Translations under genes and position numbers: made by a program
Part shown: piece by piece, positions 62,008-64,000 of the stretch
Numbering within the stretch: the first letter of the stretch is position 1
Layout: each line of letters opens with the position of its first letter
Assembly: GCF_004364335.1 (NCBI RefSeq)
Contig: NZ_SOCR01000005.1
Coordinates: 310,001 to 374,000 of the forward strand
DNA: 64,000 bases
DNA from: Pseudomonas graminis
GTDB lineage: Bacteria; Pseudomonadota; Gammaproteobacteria; Pseudomonadales; Pseudomonadaceae
Direction of reading: 5' to 3'
The notes under the pieces: model-generated
The model's input: the letters and a program-made list of their open reading frames with translations, nothing else
Told to the model about the DNA's origin: nothing
The model's database searches: none

Positions 62008-62404
62008 CAGGACTGTCTACCCCCGCAGTTTCGGTTTTAAGTTCGGGATCGGGCCGGCTGCGCGCCAGACGTTTCCAGAGCTTGCCGAAATGCTGAATCA
62101 ATTCGGGGTTTTCAATGTCACCCAAGCCTTTGCGTGCGACGACGACGATATCCCATCCGACCAGGTTGTCCTGGTGAAGGCGAAACGACTCACGCATCAG
62201 GCGTTTCAAGCGGTTGCGCTCGACGGAGAGCTTCACGCTCTTCTTCCCGATCACCAACCCGAGACGGGGATGATCAAGGTCGTTGTTGCGCACAAGGAGC
62301 AGGAGATTTTTTCCCGGAACCTTACCGGTGGGGGAGTCAAAGACTGCCTTGAAATGCCGGGGTGTCAGCAAACGCTTTTCCCGACTGAAGTCCTGACTCA
62401 CCAC
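62000..62404 (-). CDS. rnpA: Ribonuclease P protein component
   Basis: 134-residue protein subunit of RNase P. The RNR signature is [18 protein letters not shown]. The start is GTG in a GTG-GTG pair (62404 first). It shares the operon with rpmH, yidD and yidC. Confidence 0.96.
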   Translation of the reverse strand: MVSQDFSREKRLLTPRHFKAVFDSPTGKVPGKNLLLLVRNNDLDHPRLGLVIGKKSVKLSVERNRLKRLMRESFRLHQDNLVGWDIVVVARKGLGDIENPELIQHFGKLWKRLARSRPDPELKTETAGVDSPDA

Positions 62405-62417
62405 CTGTGCCGATTAA

Positions 62418-62552
62418 TCAAACTGCCAGACGCTTACGGCCTTTGGCGCGACGACGCGACAGAACTGCGCGACCGTTTTTAGTGGCCATACGAGCACGGA
62501 AACCGTGGGTGCGAGCGCGCTTGATAGTGCTGGGTTGGAAAGTACGTTTCAT
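62418..62552 (-). CDS. rpmH: 50S ribosomal protein L34
   Basis: 44-residue basic protein starting [18 protein letters not shown] and ending [12 protein letters not shown]. It was found by reading the gap between rnpA and dnaA. Confidence 0.97.
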
Positions 62553-63136
62553 GGCGTGTTACCTGGTTCGTCCACAACGGGCCGGAATGGCCCCCGTTTT
62601 AAGAGACCGGGGATTCTAGAGAAAGCGGGCTCGCAGGTCAATTTCCAACCAACGTTTCTTGCATTTAGTTCCTGAGTGGACTTCATCGACAGCGCTCCAT
62701 CAGTCGGTGCATCCTTGTCTCGTAGATATAGAAATAAAGAAGGAAGGTATTTAAAGCTTTTTTGTAAAGCTTATAAAAGCTTAAGGAGAAGATTTCTGTG
62801 GATAAAGTGCTGTAGGCCACGCACTGCATGATGTACAGACGAACGAAAGTCTGTCCACAAGCGGTGCTGCGGCTGTGCTGCAGCTGACGACAAGCTGTGT
62901 ATAAATGCGTTACTTATCAACAGGCGCCTTATCCACAGGTTTCAGACCTGTGTTATGCAAAGGGCTGAAGCGCGGTTATCCACAGACCTTAACTATCCAC
63001 CGGCTGTCGTCTTTTTCAGCGCTGTAGTGTCGGTTTGATGCGCTGGCGCCCTACCTTCATGTGGATAAGTCGGCTTCGGGTGGTTACAATGGCCGCTTGT
63101 TTTTGCCGCGCCGGCTTCAGAATCTAGGGGATATTT
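62553..63136. other. oriC: Chromosomal replication origin oriC
   Basis: Gene-free region between rpmH and dnaA. An AT-rich stretch lies at about 62724-62795. DnaA boxes: perfect at 62797, 62929, 62976 and 63060, near-matches TGTCCACAA 62854, TGTGTATAA 62896 and TTATCAACA 62914. This is the usual position of oriC in Pseudomonas, with the dnaA promoter in the same region. Confidence 0.9.
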
Positions 63137-64000
63137 GTGTCAGTGGAACTTTGGCAGCAATGCGTTGAGCTTTTGCGCGATGAGCTGCCTGCCCAGCAAT
63201 TCAACACCTGGATCCGTCCGTTACAGGTTGAAGCCGAAGGCGACGAATTGCGCGTGTATGCGCCCAACCGGTTTGTGCTGGACTGGGTCAATGAGAAGTA
63301 CCTGGGTCGATTGCTCGAGCTGCTGGGCGAGCACGGTCAGGGAATTGCCCCGTCGCTGTCCTTATTAATAGGCAGCAAGCGTAGCTCTGCCCCACGTGCG
63401 GCACCGAATGCACCGCTCGCCGCAGCGACGGCCGCATCTCAGGCTGCAGAGATGGCTGCCTCCAGTGAAGCGCCGGTCGTAGCCCGCGCGCCGCAGTCAG
63501 TAGCGACGCCAGCCCCCATGATTCAGAATTCATTGAATGTCGAGGACGAGCCTTCCCGGGCGAGCTTTGACCCAATGGCTGGCGCCAGTTCCCAGCAAGC
63601 CCCTGCGCGTGCCGAGCAGCGTAATGTTCAGGTTGAGGGTGCGCTGAAACACACCAGCTACCTGAACAGGACCTTCACATTCGAAAACTTTGTCGAAGGT
63701 AAATCCAACCAACTGGCGCGCGCGGCCGCCTGGCAGGTAGCGGATAATCCCAAGCATGGCTACAACCCTCTCTTCCTTTATGGCGGTGTGGGTCTGGGTA
63801 AAACTCACCTCATGCACGCTGTAGGTAACCACCTGCTCAAGAAGAACCCGAACGCCAAGGTCGTGTATTTACACTCCGAGCGGTTCGTGGCGGACATGGT
63901 CAAGGCGCTGCAGCTCAACGCTATCAACGAGTTCAAGCGCTTCTATCGCTCCGTTGATGCACTGCTGATCGATGACATTCAATTCTTTGCCCGCAAAGAG
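63137..64000 (+). CDS. dnaA: Chromosomal replication initiator DnaA, N-terminal part
   Basis: 288 codons of dnaA, running off the window. GTG start at 63137 ([21 protein letters not shown]). Domain I occupies about residues 1-85, a variable Ala-rich linker to ~170, then the AAA+ domain with Walker [18 protein letters not shown] and Walker [10 protein letters not shown]. DnaA binds the boxes in the adjacent origin and also controls its own gene. Confidence 0.97.
   Translation, partial: MSVELWQQCVELLRDELPAQQFNTWIRPLQVEAEGDELRVYAPNRFVLDWVNEKYLGRLLELLGEHGQGIAPSLSLLIGSKRSSAPRAAPNAPLAAATAASQAAEMAASSEAPVVARAPQSVATPAPMIQNSLNVEDEPSRASFDPMAGASSQQAPARAEQRNVQVEGALKHTSYLNRTFTFENFVEGKSNQLARAAAWQVADNPKHGYNPLFLYGGVGLGKTHLMHAVGNHLLKKNPNAKVVYLHSERFVADMVKALQLNAINEFKRFYRSVDALLIDDIQFFARKE

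Overview
The window is about 64 kb of a Pseudomonas chromosome ending at the replication origin. The right end carries the order dnaA, rpmH, rnpA, yidD, yidC, mnmE, mnmG, rsmG, parA, parB, atp operon, glmU, DeoR-type regulator, glmS, which is typical of the genus. Protein sequences such as RnpA look closest to the P. syringae/fluorescens side of the genus; the species cannot be fixed from sequence alone. Most genes from 42 to 62 kb are on the minus strand, transcribed away from the origin.

Layout: 1-6.3 kb holds the uvrD end, a Tim44-like protein, an SMI1/KNR4 protein, a CPA2 antiporter, a thioesterase, pdxY and a DUF3301 protein. 6.3-20.8 kb is rich in zinc-limitation genes: two COG0523 GTPases (one ZigA-like), a cell-wall amidase, and an operon of three SPFH proteins plus an HmtA-like metal P-type ATPase. 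Three Zur-like boxes (8978, 10772, 20743) sit in front of these units. A ParB-binding parS site, cls and cfa lie between them. 21-27.6 kb holds opgD, an O-antigen-ligase-like protein paired with a GH39-like hydrolase, a solute-binding-type protein and an Abi_2/HEPN protein.

27.7-36.9 kb is the most notable region: a tightly overlapped eight-gene minus-strand operon with a cupin, a MetRS-like protein, a glycine-oxidase-like flavoenzyme, a lysine/ornithine N-hydroxylase, SbnA, SbnB, an unsecreted binding protein and a large FAD/NAD(P) protein. Cupin plus MetRS-like protein plus N-hydroxylase plus flavoenzyme is the set known from actinobacterial hydrazine (N-N bond) synthesis. SbnA/SbnB make 2,3-diaminopropionate. 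No NRPS, PKS or siderophore synthetase is present, so the likely product is a small hydrazine- or N-N-containing amino-acid metabolite. Two LysR regulators and an EamA-type exporter flank the operon (37.3-40.5 kb).

40.5-64 kb is core: a small hypothetical gene, a BdlA-like receptor, glmS, a DeoR-type regulator, glmU, the nine-gene atp operon, parAB, rsmG-mnmG, mnmE-yidC-yidD-rnpA-rpmH, and two origin-like intergenic regions that resemble each other (58.1-58.6 and 62.6-63.1 kb). The second is next to dnaA, which runs off the window. Perfect 9-bp DnaA boxes (TTATCCACA) are strikingly common, including nine inside coding sequence of the hydrazine-type cluster.
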